A DNA stretch of 64,000 nucleotides, taken from JAXGQE01 sp040766585 (GTDB taxonomy: Bacteria > Bacillota > SLNR01). The position numbers were made by a program, and so were the translations under genes. The stretch is taken from positions 124,001 to 188,000 of the forward strand of contig JAXGQE010000003.1 in the NCBI GenBank assembly GCA_040766585.1. Direction: 5' to 3'. Shown piece after piece: positions 53,018 to 61,704 of the stretch. The notes below the pieces were generated by a model, which saw only the letters and a program-made list of their open reading frames with translations, ran no database searches and was not told the DNA's origin. How positions within the stretch are numbered: the first letter of the stretch is position 1; each line of letters opens with the position of its first letter.

Positions 53018-54249
53018 TGGAAACGCAAGAATATTCATATCGAGTCCCCATAGGTCCCAATAATCCTGCTTTGAAAGAACCTGTATCCTTCGATCTGAAA
53101 ATTGAAGGTGAAGAAATAGTAGACGTTGTTGTGAAACCGGGCTGGGTGCATCGCGGTATTGAGTACCTGGCAACAAAACGCAATCCAATCCAGGTAATTT
53201 ACCTGGCAGAGCGGATCTGCGGGATTTGTTCCGTAACCCATGCATTCAATTTTGTTCGAGTCGTTGAAGATGCTATGGACATGGAAATCCCTCCCCGTGC
53301 TGAGTATATTCGCACCATTGTGGCAGAATTGGAACGAATCCACTCACATATCCTATGGGCTGGGTATGCGGGACACATCATGGGTTTTGATACGCTGTTC
53401 CATTACTCTTGGAAAGAAAGAGAGAGCGTATTGGATGTTTTGGAAGCCATGTGCGGCAACCGGGTGAATTACGGGATCATGACTATCGGAGGTGTCCGGA
53501 GAGATATTACTCCGGAGATCGAAAAAATGACTCGTGAGAGCATAAAGCGCTGGGTTGAAATATTCAAGCATTATGCCGAGGCATTTTTGGAAGACCCCAT
53601 GATTTACGCGAGAACACGAAATGTGGGAATCCTGACAGAAAAGGATGCATACGAACTATGTGCTTTGGGGCCGACCCTGCGTGGTTCGGGTATTCCGGCA
53701 GATATTCGGCAAGATCAACCCTACGCTGCGTACGGAGACATCGGATTTGAAGCCATTGTCCCGCAGAAAATTCATGGGAAGGTAATCGGGGATGTGTACG
53801 ACAAGATCACCGTACGATTGTATGAAGTTAAACAAGCGTGCGAAATCATCGAAAAATGTCTGGATGCTTTGCCCGAAGGAGACATCGTGGTTGAACCCAG
53901 AGTTGCCCGAGTTCTTCCCATGTTGAAAAAAGCGTCGGGTGAAGGTATCAGCAGCATAGAAGGACCGCGAGGCGAGGATTTCCATTATGTCAAGCTTGAA
54001 GAAGGTAATGAGAACATTACTGCGTGGAAAGTTCGTGCCCCAACTTACTCAAATCTAATGACATGGAAGCCCATGATGATTGGCAGCCAAATTGCAGATG
54101 TTCCTTTGATCGTAGCGTCTGTGGACCCCTGCATGTCTTGTACGGACCGTGTTACTGTCACGGACGTTCGTAAAGGAACCTCTTCTATCCTTACAGAAGA
54201 AGATCTGCGCATAATGAGTGTTGAGAAAACAAGGAGGCTGATGAGATAA
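53017..54249 (+). CDS. mbhL: Mbh [NiFe]-hydrogenase large subunit L (NuoD-like)
   Basis: 410 residues. All four NiFe ligands are present: Cys68 and Cys71 (RICGIC) and Cys372 and Cys375 (DPCMSC). This separates it from NuoD, which lacks them. A 35-residue tail follows the last Cys, typical of a precursor trimmed by a HycI-type protease, encoded at 55868-56323. The enzyme reduces protons to H2 with electrons from ferredoxin or works in reverse. Confidence 0.96.
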   Translation: METQEYSYRVPIGPNNPALKEPVSFDLKIEGEEIVDVVVKPGWVHRGIEYLATKRNPIQVIYLAERICGICSVTHAFNFVRVVEDAMDMEIPPRAEYIRTIVAELERIHSHILWAGYAGHIMGFDTLFHYSWKERESVLDVLEAMCGNRVNYGIMTIGGVRRDITPEIEKMTRESIKRWVEIFKHYAEAFLEDPMIYARTRNVGILTEKDAYELCALGPTLRGSGIPADIRQDQPYAAYGDIGFEAIVPQKIHGKVIGDVYDKITVRLYEVKQACEIIEKCLDALPEGDIVVEPRVARVLPMLKKASGEGISSIEGPRGEDFHYVKLEEGNENITAWKVRAPTYSNLMTWKPMMIGSQIADVPLIVASVDPCMSCTDRVTVTDVRKGTSSILTEEDLRIMSVEKTRRLMR

Positions 54250-55160
54250 TGAGTTCAGCTATGGAAATCGGCCTGAAATTGCTCTACGGTGTGCTGATTG
54301 CATTTCTTTGTATCTTTGTTGGCCTCATATTCAAAGGGATCGATCGGAAGATTCATTCCAGGATGCAGGGCAGGATTGGACCGCCAATTTGGCAGCCATT
54401 CTGGGATCTACGCAAACTTATGATTAAGGACAGCACAGTACCAGAAAATGCAGTTCCTTGGTTGTTCAACATTGCCCCACTGTTAGGGCTGGCAGCTACC
54501 ATTACCATCTTGTTTTACATGCCCATCGGCGGCTTTGCCCCCATTGCTGAAGGTTATGGAGATATGATTCTGATCCTGTATCTCCTTACACTTCCGGCAG
54601 TCATGATGGTTATTGGCGGATTTGCTTCTGGGTCTCCATTTGCGATCATCGGAGCGCAGCGTGAAATGGTTATGATGATGAGTTATGAGTTTCCGCTGGC
54701 AGCCGTGATCGTAACAGTTGCATGGAAACTGAATGCGGCTTTGGGCCCTGTTTTGCAGGCTGAAGGGTTAAAAGCGTTTTCTCTTGGTACACTGATGACA
54801 TACCCGGTGTGGGGTCTGGTGGGTGTTGTAGGTGCCATTGGATTCTTGATTACGCTGGCTGTTATGCTCATTATTACACCGGCCGAATTATCAAAAGTAC
54901 CTTTTGATGCACCCGATGCCCATGAAGAATTGTCCGGCGGATTTTTGGTCGAATACTCAGGACGCAATTTGGCGATCTACTACCTGATGGATGCAGCCAA
55001 AACTGTGGCAGTTACAAGTTTGACTGTGGCGATCTTTTTACCGTACGGACTGGCTGCACCCTTGGGAATTGCCGGCATCGCGGGTCAGGCTATCGATTTT
55101 ATGTTCTTTTGGGTTAAAGTGTTCTCTGTAATGTTTTTTGCCATTACAGTGGTTCGCTAA
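54249..55160 (+). CDS. mbhM: Mbh hydrogenase membrane subunit M (NuoH-like), ends at an in-frame TAA
   Basis: 303 residues to TAA at 55158-55160. About eight helices; RMQGRIGPPIWQPFWDLRKLMIKD, SPFAIIGAQREMVMMMSYEFPLA and FDAPDAHEELSGGFLVEYSG are NuoH/MbhM signatures for the ion-path link to the large subunit. The frame continues after the stop for 37 further codons with a typical NuoH end (see 55161-55274). The product of 303 residues therefore lacks the last helix. Sequencing error, true nonsense mutation or readthrough cannot be told apart here. Confidence 0.88.
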   Translation: MSSAMEIGLKLLYGVLIAFLCIFVGLIFKGIDRKIHSRMQGRIGPPIWQPFWDLRKLMIKDSTVPENAVPWLFNIAPLLGLAATITILFYMPIGGFAPIAEGYGDMILILYLLTLPAVMMVIGGFASGSPFAIIGAQREMVMMMSYEFPLAAVIVTVAWKLNAALGPVLQAEGLKAFSLGTLMTYPVWGLVGVVGAIGFLITLAVMLIITPAELSKVPFDAPDAHEELSGGFLVEYSGRNLAIYYLMDAAKTVAVTSLTVAIFLPYGLAAPLGIAGIAGQAIDFMFFWVKVFSVMFFAITVVR

Positions 55161-55274
55161 AGTATTGCCCGATTCAAAATTGACCAAATTGCTCATGTCT
55201 TCTGGGCTCCAGTGTTAATTTTAGAGCCTGACGGACTTTTCTTGGTGGCACTGGATCACTTCCTGTTTTTCTAA
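55161..55274 (+). pseudogene. In-frame C-terminal extension of mbhM after TAA
   Basis: Reading on in the same frame gives ARFKIDQIAHVFWAPVL and GLFLVALD, then TAA at 55272. This pattern (xRFKIDQ...FW.P...GL.L...D) is the usual end of NuoH/EchB-type subunits. It shows that the TAA at 55158 interrupts the ancestral gene. Confidence 0.75.
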
Positions 55275-55351
55275 TTGATTTGTATTCTTTATAAATCAAT
55301 GGTCGAACACTTTGATGGTCCGAAAAGATTATGAATCAGGAGGTGACTCAA

Positions 55352-55795
55352 ATGACTGTGATGATGCGCGAAGTATTGAAACAGCTGGTTAGTAAACCGA
55401 ATACAAATCCATTTCCAGCTGTCTATGCACCTCATTCGGTAACAGCTTATTTGAAAGCTGTGGGTGAAGGGAAGGCTGCGATCCTGCCGCCCGTTGCTGT
55501 TCCCAAAGGAATGAGGGGGAAAATTGACTATAATAAAGCAAAGTGCATCGGCTGCAAACTTTGCACTCAGGTTTGTCCAGCGCGAGCGGTAGTATTTGTC
55601 CCTGAAAAGAAAAAGGTAAAATTCCATGTTGACCGTTGCACTTTCTGCGGCCAATGTGCGGAAATATGCCCGGTAAAAGTTATTACAATGACTGATAATT
55701 TCCTACTGGCATACTACGATCGAATGGGACCGGATGCCATCATAGATCCCCCCGATGAAGTACCTGCTGAAAAAGCTGAAACAGAAGAACAATAG
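55352..55795 (+). CDS. mbhN: Mbh hydrogenase ferredoxin-like subunit N (NuoI-like)
   Basis: 147 residues with two [4Fe-4S] motifs, CIGCKLCTQVCP near 65-76 and CTFCGQCAEICP near 97-108. It accepts electrons from ferredoxin and hands them to MbhJ. ATG at 55352 with CAGGAGGTG 6-7 nt upstream. Last gene of the operon, followed by a hairpin. Confidence 0.95.
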   Translation: MTVMMREVLKQLVSKPNTNPFPAVYAPHSVTAYLKAVGEGKAAILPPVAVPKGMRGKIDYNKAKCIGCKLCTQVCPARAVVFVPEKKKVKFHVDRCTFCGQCAEICPVKVITMTDNFLLAYYDRMGPDAIIDPPDEVPAEKAETEEQ

Positions 55796-55804
55796 ATAGA
55801 AAAT

Positions 55805-55831
55805 CAAAGGACCGGTGACTCCGGTCCTTTG
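55805..55831 (+). terminator. Terminator of the Mbh operon
   Basis: CAAAGGACCGG and CCGGTCCTTTG form an 11-bp stem with a 5-nt loop. The T-run is weak on the plus strand; on the minus strand GATTTTCTAT follows, so it may serve the converging protease gene too. Confidence 0.75.
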
Positions 55832-55867
55832 CACGTCTCATAAGTTCTTCATTTGTTAAGCACTTGT

Positions 55868-56323
55868 TTACAGGTAGGGAATGAGATCAACTTCATCGTT
55901 TAATAGAATTTCTATTAATCTCTCTGCACTACTGAGTACTTCTGAAGATAGCGGGGTGCCAAGAGCCATGGAGTGGGGCTCAATGCCGATCAGCGTAGCA
56001 TCGCTGCACTCTTCTGCTATATAATCCATGAAATGCGACAAGGACATAGTATGAGTAGAGAAACCAACTTCTTTTATTTTTGTTGAATCAATTCTTCGGA
56101 TAGAACCTGCGGGAAGATCCATCAAAGCAGCGTCAACGACTAACACCCGGGATGGAGAGTACCGGCTTACCTGGCCGGAAAAATTTTCGGGTGCAGTAGA
56201 ACAGTCGATTGCTGCCCACCCAATTTCACGCATTTTCTCTGCGATATAGCAGCCGACACCATCATCACCATTTAAGATATTTCCAATACCCATCAGAAGG
56301 GTAGTATTCTTTTCCATGCGCAT
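55868..56323 (-). CDS. Hydrogenase maturation protease (HycI family)
   Basis: 151 residues. The nickel-sensing protease motifs are present: MGIGNILNGDDGVG (first Asp), VLVVDAALMDLPAGSIRRI (second Asp) and STHTMSLSHFMDY (His). It cuts the C-terminal tail of the large subunit after nickel insertion; MbhL carries such a tail. It lies just downstream of the operon but on the opposite strand, in the same direction as the DASS carrier. GGAGGG precedes the ATG. Confidence 0.93.
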   Translation of the reverse strand: MRMEKNTTLLMGIGNILNGDDGVGCYIAEKMREIGWAAIDCSTAPENFSGQVSRYSPSRVLVVDAALMDLPAGSIRRIDSTKIKEVGFSTHTMSLSHFMDYIAEECSDATLIGIEPHSMALGTPLSSEVLSSAERLIEILLNDEVDLIPYL

Positions 56324-56383
56324 CTCAAGCCCTCCAAAGATCCCACATCAGCCAAAATTAAGTCTATCTGCTGTAGCGATGAA

Positions 56384-57787
56384 CTAATAGATGGCATACA
56401 TGACAACACCCGCTAAAAGACCCAAAACAATGATACTGGAAAACATCACTAGGAATCCGGCTTTGGCCATATCCGTGCTCCTAAAATATCCCGCGCCGTA
56501 TGCCACCGCATTGGGGGCTGCATTCGCCGGGAACAAATAGGCAAAAGAAGCAGATATCCCTGCCACAACCCCAAAAGCAGTTGGGTTCCAACCAAAGCTG
56601 GAAGCAAGACCGATCGCAATGGGAACAAATGTTGATGCTGTTCCGCTGAGGCTGCAGAAAACAGTGATACCAAAACCAGTTATAGCAGAGAATAACGCAA
56701 CGGCCGTACGGGGATCGAGTGAGCCGAGTCCGGAAGATAACATACCGGCAAGCCAGTCAATAACTCCAGTCGCCCGCAGACCAATTCCCATTGACAAGCC
56801 TCCACCGACCAGGAATAAGATATCCCAGCCGATTTCCCTTTGAGCTTCCTTCCAGGTCATAAACCCAATCTTTGGCATGACAATGAGCAGTGTCAGTAAT
56901 ACAGCAACCACATAAAGCCAGCCTTCCATGATTGGAATAAAGGAATCCAGAAGCCAGAGAACGATGGCTGTAGAAAACAGCGCGATGACTTTCTTCTCTT
57001 CACCGCTCATTTTACCCATCTCTTTCAGTTGGTGTTTTACTGAAGCCAGTCCTCCTTCGACCACTTTAATCTCTAGAGGGAAGACTTTAATGAGTATGAA
57101 CCAAGAGATCGGGACCATGATAACGACAAATGGCATGGCTCTAATCATCCAGTCTAAGAAACTCAGCTTTACTCCGGCCAGTGTGTCCAGAAAAGCAATG
57201 GTTATCAGATTTGCAGGAGTACCGGTTGGCGTACCCATGCCACCGATATTGGCAGCAAAAGCGATACCAATCAGCATTGCTCGTCCCAGATTGCTTTCCA
57301 GCGGTTTTGCTTTGGCCATGGTCAAAATGCCAATAGCAATCGGCACCATGATGGCAGTGGTGGCCGTATTCGACATCCACATGGACATAAAAGCAGCAGA
57401 AATCATGATGCCTAAAATTAATCGATCTGTCTTTTCTCCCATACGGGCAATGATGTTCAAGCTAATTCTCCGATCCATACCAGAACGTACAAGACAGCCT
57501 GCCAGCAAATAGCCTACCAGAACCACTGCATTGACAGGATGAGCAATAGAAGCCAGCCCTTGCTGCAGGCCAACGATTCCTGAAACAGACTGCACAAAAA
57601 TGATTAGTAAACCGGTGATTCCCAAGGGGAGGGCTTCAGTAACCCATAAAATGGCAGCGCCCAATGCGATAAAAAGCATTCGCAGACCTTCAGGAGCCAG
57701 ACCTTCCGGTGGTGTAATGAAAAAGGACGATAAAAACAGCAGTGCGACTCCACACAATATGGCCAGTTTTCTACTTTCTTCGTTCAT
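56384..57787 (-). CDS. DASS-family sodium/dicarboxylate symporter
   Basis: 467 residues, about twelve helices, SLC13/CitT type. The paired sequence SNTATTAIMVPIAIGI and SGTASTFVPIAIGLASSFGWNPTAFGVVAGISASFAYLFPANAAPNA (SNT and substrate-binding motifs) are typical. It probably imports a di- or tricarboxylate with sodium. AAGGAGGCTG precedes the ATG. It shares a 213-bp divergent region with a GntR regulator, which may control it. Confidence 0.88.
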   Translation of the reverse strand: MNEESRKLAILCGVALLFLSSFFITPPEGLAPEGLRMLFIALGAAILWVTEALPLGITGLLIIFVQSVSGIVGLQQGLASIAHPVNAVVLVGYLLAGCLVRSGMDRRISLNIIARMGEKTDRLILGIMISAAFMSMWMSNTATTAIMVPIAIGILTMAKAKPLESNLGRAMLIGIAFAANIGGMGTPTGTPANLITIAFLDTLAGVKLSFLDWMIRAMPFVVIMVPISWFILIKVFPLEIKVVEGGLASVKHQLKEMGKMSGEEKKVIALFSTAIVLWLLDSFIPIMEGWLYVVAVLLTLLIVMPKIGFMTWKEAQREIGWDILFLVGGGLSMGIGLRATGVIDWLAGMLSSGLGSLDPRTAVALFSAITGFGITVFCSLSGTASTFVPIAIGLASSFGWNPTAFGVVAGISASFAYLFPANAAPNAVAYGAGYFRSTDMAKAGFLVMFSSIIVLGLLAGVVMYAIY

Positions 57788-58000
57788 TCAGCAGCCTCCT
57801 TATCGAGCATGAATAACAAAAAATTAACTTCTACATCCTTCGCCAAACTCCTTGTATATTCTTTGAATTGTTCGATAAAAAACAGTCTCGCGTAAGAGTA
57901 TGAAAGAGGTTAATTGCAGATAAATCAAAGAAAGTCGTATCCTTGTCAGTTATATCCCTGTATAGTATAATTGTTGTAGTTTATGTGAGGAGGTCGTCAT

Positions 58001-58669
58001 GTGGAAACTTTGTGGGCAAACGACAAAGAGAAGACACTTCCGTTGCGGGAGAAAGTATTCCAATTTCTTCGTAACAGCATCCTTGATGGAAAGATCGAAC
58101 CGGGAGAGAACCTGGTCGAAACCAAATTGGCTGATGATCTTGGTGTAAGCAGAACACCAATCCGGGAGGCATTTCGAAAGCTGGAACTGGAAGGACTGGT
58201 TTCCAGCGTGCCCAATAAAGGGGTCGTTGTCAAGGGAATATCTAAACAGGATACCAAAGATATTTTCAGTATACGAATGCATCTTGAACCTCTGGCAGCC
58301 AGTTGGGCAGCGCTAAGGATTACGCCGGATGAAATAACAAAATTGGAAGAGAATCTTCAACTAATGGAATTTTATATCAAACGAGGCGATTTGCATCAGG
58401 CTAGTAAGAAGAATACGGATTTTCATGCGATTATATTTGAAGCTGCAAAAAGCAACCCGTTGAAACAGATTTTAAATAGCTTGCAGGAATATGTGCACCT
58501 TGCACGTTTGGCATCTCTGAAGAATCCAGGCAGACCTGAAAAGGCTCTGGACGAGCACAAGTGCATATTTGATGCAATTAGTGCTGGAAATCCTGACTGT
58601 GCAGCAGAATGCATGAAACAGCATGTTCTTCGTTCCAGTGAAAGTGCCCAAAAGAGGAATGAACCATAA
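58001..58669 (+). CDS. GntR-family transcriptional regulator (FCD domain)
   Basis: 222 residues. N-terminal winged helix (VETKLADDLGVSRTPIREAFRKLELEGLVSSVPNKGVVV) and a C-terminal FCD effector domain (residues ~85-205; FHAIIFEAAKSNPLKQIL). FCD regulators answer to small acids. The GTG at 58001 follows AGGAGG by 8 nt. Divergent from the DASS carrier gene, its plausible target; the 213-bp region 57788-58000 between them shows no further gene. Confidence 0.92.
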   Translation: METLWANDKEKTLPLREKVFQFLRNSILDGKIEPGENLVETKLADDLGVSRTPIREAFRKLELEGLVSSVPNKGVVVKGISKQDTKDIFSIRMHLEPLAASWAALRITPDEITKLEENLQLMEFYIKRGDLHQASKKNTDFHAIIFEAAKSNPLKQILNSLQEYVHLARLASLKNPGRPEKALDEHKCIFDAISAGNPDCAAECMKQHVLRSSESAQKRNEP

Positions 58670-58737
58670 TGGTTTTATGAACATCATGAAGATACTGGAA
58701 AATTTCTGAGCAGCAAAGGAAATGTGGTGGTGATATT

Positions 58738-59796
58738 GTGTCTGAACTGCATGTTATCCATATCGATATGGATGCATTCTTTGCCGCTGTTGAACAAAGG
58801 GATAAGCCGCATTTGAAGGACCAACCGGTGGTTGTAGGAGGTAGCAGCCAATCCAGGGGGGTTGTTTCCACGGCTTCCTACGAAGCACGAAAATTTGGCA
58901 TACATTCTGCCATGTCCATCATTGAAGCAAGAAGACTATGCCCAGACGCTGTATTTTTGCCGGTCGATATGAACAAGTACAAAAAAGTATCTGTTCAGTT
59001 GAGAAGGATATTCTCTCGCTATACGAATCTGGTGGAGCCTTTATCCATCGATGAGGCATTTTTAGATGTTCAGGGGCAGGATGCTGTTGAAGTGGCCAGG
59101 AGCCTGAAAGCAGCCATTAAGGGGGAGCTCCTATTAACTGCCTCTGTGGGGGTATCATACAATAAGTTTCTGGCGAAACTCGGATCCGATATGGATAAGC
59201 CGGATGGCTTTACCGTCATAACGGTTGATCGGGCCCAAGAATTACTTCCTTCTTTACCGGTTCGCAAAATCTGGGGAATCGGACCGAAAAGTGAAATCGA
59301 ACTGAATCGCCTTGGTTTGTACACTTTTGCGGACATCGCTACGGCTGATGTGCTGCTATTGCAAAAAGTTTTGGGGAAGCGAGCTCATGAGGTGAAACTC
59401 CTGGCCAGAGGGATCGATCAAAGGCCGGTGGAGCCCAACCAAGCTGCGAAATCATTTGGAGAGGAAACAACGCTAAACCATGATACGGGGGATCAAGATA
59501 TTTTGCTCCACTATTTGCAGGATTTTGCCAAAGCACTTTCTGAAAGACTGCAGGTGCCTAGTATCAAGGCAAAAACGGTCACAGTTAAGATCAAGTTCGA
59601 TGATTTTTCTGAATGCAGCCGAAGCAAAACTACCCAAGACCCTGGGAATACAGCAGAGTACATCTACACTGCAGCAAGCAGACTTCTGGAGACAATGATT
59701 AAAGAGGGTCACCGGGTTCGATTAATCGGACTTCAGGTCTCAGGATTTCTGATGCCGGATGAACCTGAACAGATATGGTTTGATTTCCTACACTAA
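58738..59796 (+). CDS. dinB: DNA polymerase IV (Y family)
   Basis: 352 residues. Catalytic carboxylates are Asp10 (HIDMDAFFAAVEQRD), Asp105 and Glu106 (LSIDEAFLD). Palm, thumb (WGIGPKSEIELNRLGLYT helix-hairpin-helix) and little-finger domain (KTVTVKIKFDDFSECSRSKT) are complete. It performs low-fidelity translesion synthesis. GTG start with a weak site. A terminator follows the next gene, so both may be transcribed together. Confidence 0.95.
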   Translation: MSELHVIHIDMDAFFAAVEQRDKPHLKDQPVVVGGSSQSRGVVSTASYEARKFGIHSAMSIIEARRLCPDAVFLPVDMNKYKKVSVQLRRIFSRYTNLVEPLSIDEAFLDVQGQDAVEVARSLKAAIKGELLLTASVGVSYNKFLAKLGSDMDKPDGFTVITVDRAQELLPSLPVRKIWGIGPKSEIELNRLGLYTFADIATADVLLLQKVLGKRAHEVKLLARGIDQRPVEPNQAAKSFGEETTLNHDTGDQDILLHYLQDFAKALSERLQVPSIKAKTVTVKIKFDDFSECSRSKTTQDPGNTAEYIYTAASRLLETMIKEGHRVRLIGLQVSGFLMPDEPEQIWFDFLH

Positions 59797-59817
59797 AGTG
59801 TAAAGGAGGTGCTTCCG

Positions 59818-60006
59818 ATGCCATTGGTCCATATTACTCTCATTGAAGGCAGAACGGTTGAACAAAAAAGGGCTGCTGCAAGAAAGATTACCGAAGCGAT
59901 CGTTGAATCATTTGCATGTTCGCCAGATGCAGTGAAAATTGCATTTCACGATATTTCCAAAGAGGATTATGCTTCTGCCGGTGTTCTGCGCATTGACCAG
60001 AAATAG
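59818..60006 (+). CDS. 4-oxalocrotonate tautomerase-like protein
   Basis: 62 residues, the usual size. After Met removal Pro1 (PLVHITLIEGRT) is the catalytic base. EQKRAAARKITEAIVESF is the conserved helix and the end (GVLRIDQK) matches the family. The substrate is unknown. AAAGGAGGTG lies 6 nt before the ATG. Confidence 0.9.
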   Translation: MPLVHITLIEGRTVEQKRAAARKITEAIVESFACSPDAVKIAFHDISKEDYASAGVLRIDQK

Positions 60007-60012
60007 GATTCG

Positions 60013-60046
60013 GTCAGGGTAGTTGCTTACCCTGACTCATTTTTTT
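60013..60046 (+). terminator. Terminator after the tautomerase gene
   Basis: GTCAGGGTA and TACCCTGAC form a 9-bp stem with a 6-nt loop, then ATTTTTTT three bases on. Confidence 0.85.
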
Positions 60047-60065
60047 CACTGATGGAGGGACCGGG

Positions 60066-60821
60066 ATGCTTCAGGCCCCATATTGTGATATTGAGGCGGT
60101 TATCCTGGCTGGAGGGGAAAGCAGAAGATTTGCAGTCCCACTCGATAATGATCTGGCTGTTCTCAAAAAGGAAAAGGCATTGGTCCCTTGCGGGGGGAGA
60201 AAACTGATTGATATTGTCGCGGAAAACTATGCCAAAGTCTTTCATCGGGTAACAGTTTTGGCCAACAGCCCTATGGAACTGGAGAATGCAAACATCCAGG
60301 TGATCCAGGACCAAGTCAACTACGGGTCTCGCAGCTCTCTGGCAGGATTGTACAACGCACTGCTTGTTACAGAGGCAGAAAGAGTATGCATTGGTGCATG
60401 TGACATGCCGTTTGTTCACCCTGCATTGCTCCAACTGCTCAGGGACTATAGTTCGGAGCGGGATATGTTGATTCCGCTGATGAATCAGTATTTGCAGCCG
60501 TTGCCGGCTGTATATCGAAGAACTTGCGTGCCTTTGCTGAGAAGTCAAATGGAATCGGGCAATTTCCGCATCCTGGACTTTTTCAGATGTGTATCCATGG
60601 ACATTCTTCCAGAAGATCAACTTATTCAGGCAGGAGTAACAAATCAAACTTTTTTCAACATGAATACCTGGGATGATTATTTGCATGTTTTGGCAATTTA
60701 CAGCGCGAAGACTGAGACAGAAAATTCAATATTAGCGGGAGGTTTATATGAAGATACTGATTTTGACCAAAATGAAACCCGGGAAAGCAGTTCTGGAGGA
60801 GATGAAAGCAATCGCTCCTGA
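60066..60821 (+). CDS. MobA-like nucleotidyltransferase
   Basis: 251 residues. VILAGGESRRF (nucleotide loop, form LAGGxSxRxG altered) and IGACDMPFVHPALLQLL (metal Asp) mark the MobA / molybdenum-cofactor guanylyltransferase group; it may also act in related sugar-nucleotide transfers. The C-terminal ~25 residues run into the next gene in another frame (74-bp overlap) and look foreign, suggesting loss of the normal stop. GGAGGG lies 6 nt before the ATG. Confidence 0.75.
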   Translation: MLQAPYCDIEAVILAGGESRRFAVPLDNDLAVLKKEKALVPCGGRKLIDIVAENYAKVFHRVTVLANSPMELENANIQVIQDQVNYGSRSSLAGLYNALLVTEAERVCIGACDMPFVHPALLQLLRDYSSERDMLIPLMNQYLQPLPAVYRRTCVPLLRSQMESGNFRILDFFRCVSMDILPEDQLIQAGVTNQTFFNMNTWDDYLHVLAIYSAKTETENSILAGGLYEDTDFDQNETRESSSGGDESNRS

Positions 60822-61704
60822 GGCCGAAATAATCCAGGCCGACGACTGGCATTTGATTGATCATGACTTGGAAACAGCAGAGATAATCATAACAACTCGC
60901 GATTCACTGCCGCCAGAAGCAGTTCGGAAAGCAAAAGAGCTTAAGTGGGTTCACTCATTGATGGTTGGTGTGGAATCATTTCTATACCCGGAGTTTCAGG
61001 AAAGAAATATTATTTTAACGAACCCGCGTAGAGCTGCGGATGTAGGAGTGTCAGAGCACGTATTTGCTATGATTATGGCATGGACTCGGGGATTGAAACG
61101 GTCAGTACTGCTTCAGGATCAGCGCATATACGAACGGGTACCTGTTACCCATCTAAAGGGGAAGACAATGGGTATCATCGGCCTGGGCAGTATTGGCAGA
61201 GAGATTGCACGCAAAGCGGTCGAAGGGTTTGGCATGAAAGTGGTGGCCACGAAAAGACGAGTAACAGAAGAAAAATATGTTGAAAAACTTGTTGCTCCTG
61301 AAAATATGCATGAGATTTTAAGTATTTCTGACTTTGTCATTGTTGCGGCGGCAATGACCGAAGAAACCCATCATTTAATCGACACGGATGCCTTTGAAGC
61401 CATGAAACCAGAGTCTTTTTTTGTCAATATTGCTCGAGGATCTATCGTTAATGAACAGGCACTGATTCATGCTCTGCAAAACAATCAAATTGCAGGAGCC
61501 GCTCTCGATGTATTTGAAGTAGAGCCTCTTCCGGAAAACAGCCCGCTATGGTCAATGGATAATGTGATCATTTCTCCGCATATTGCCGGCCTCTCCGGAA
61601 TCAGTTTGGCGGATTTACGAGTTGCTGTTTTTAATGAAAATTTGATAGCATATATCCGCGGAGAAGCACTACCAACAGAAGTTGATCAGAAGGTGGGATA
61701 TTAG
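60748..61704 (+). CDS. D-2-hydroxyacid dehydrogenase, first copy
   Basis: 318 residues with the NAD-binding motif GIIGLGSIGREIA (about 147-159). Catalytic residues are Arg in NIARGSIVNE, Glu in DVFEVEPL and His in ISPHIAG. It interconverts a 2-oxoacid and D-2-hydroxyacid with NAD(P)H. GGGAGG precedes the ATG. Its stop shares one base with the following, similar dehydrogenase. The product may be hydroxyisocaproate, glycerate or lactate; undetermined. Confidence 0.9.
   Translation: MKILILTKMKPGKAVLEEMKAIAPEAEIIQADDWHLIDHDLETAEIIITTRDSLPPEAVRKAKELKWVHSLMVGVESFLYPEFQERNIILTNPRRAADVGVSEHVFAMIMAWTRGLKRSVLLQDQRIYERVPVTHLKGKTMGIIGLGSIGREIARKAVEGFGMKVVATKRRVTEEKYVEKLVAPENMHEILSISDFVIVAAAMTEETHHLIDTDAFEAMKPESFFVNIARGSIVNEQALIHALQNNQIAGAALDVFEVEPLPENSPLWSMDNVIISPHIAGLSGISLADLRVAVFNENLIAYIRGEALPTEVDQKVGY

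Noticed and set aside
53017..54249. NuoD of respiratory complex I instead of a hydrogenase
   Set aside because: Both CxxC pairs that bind NiFe are present, and hyp genes and a maturation protease are adjacent.
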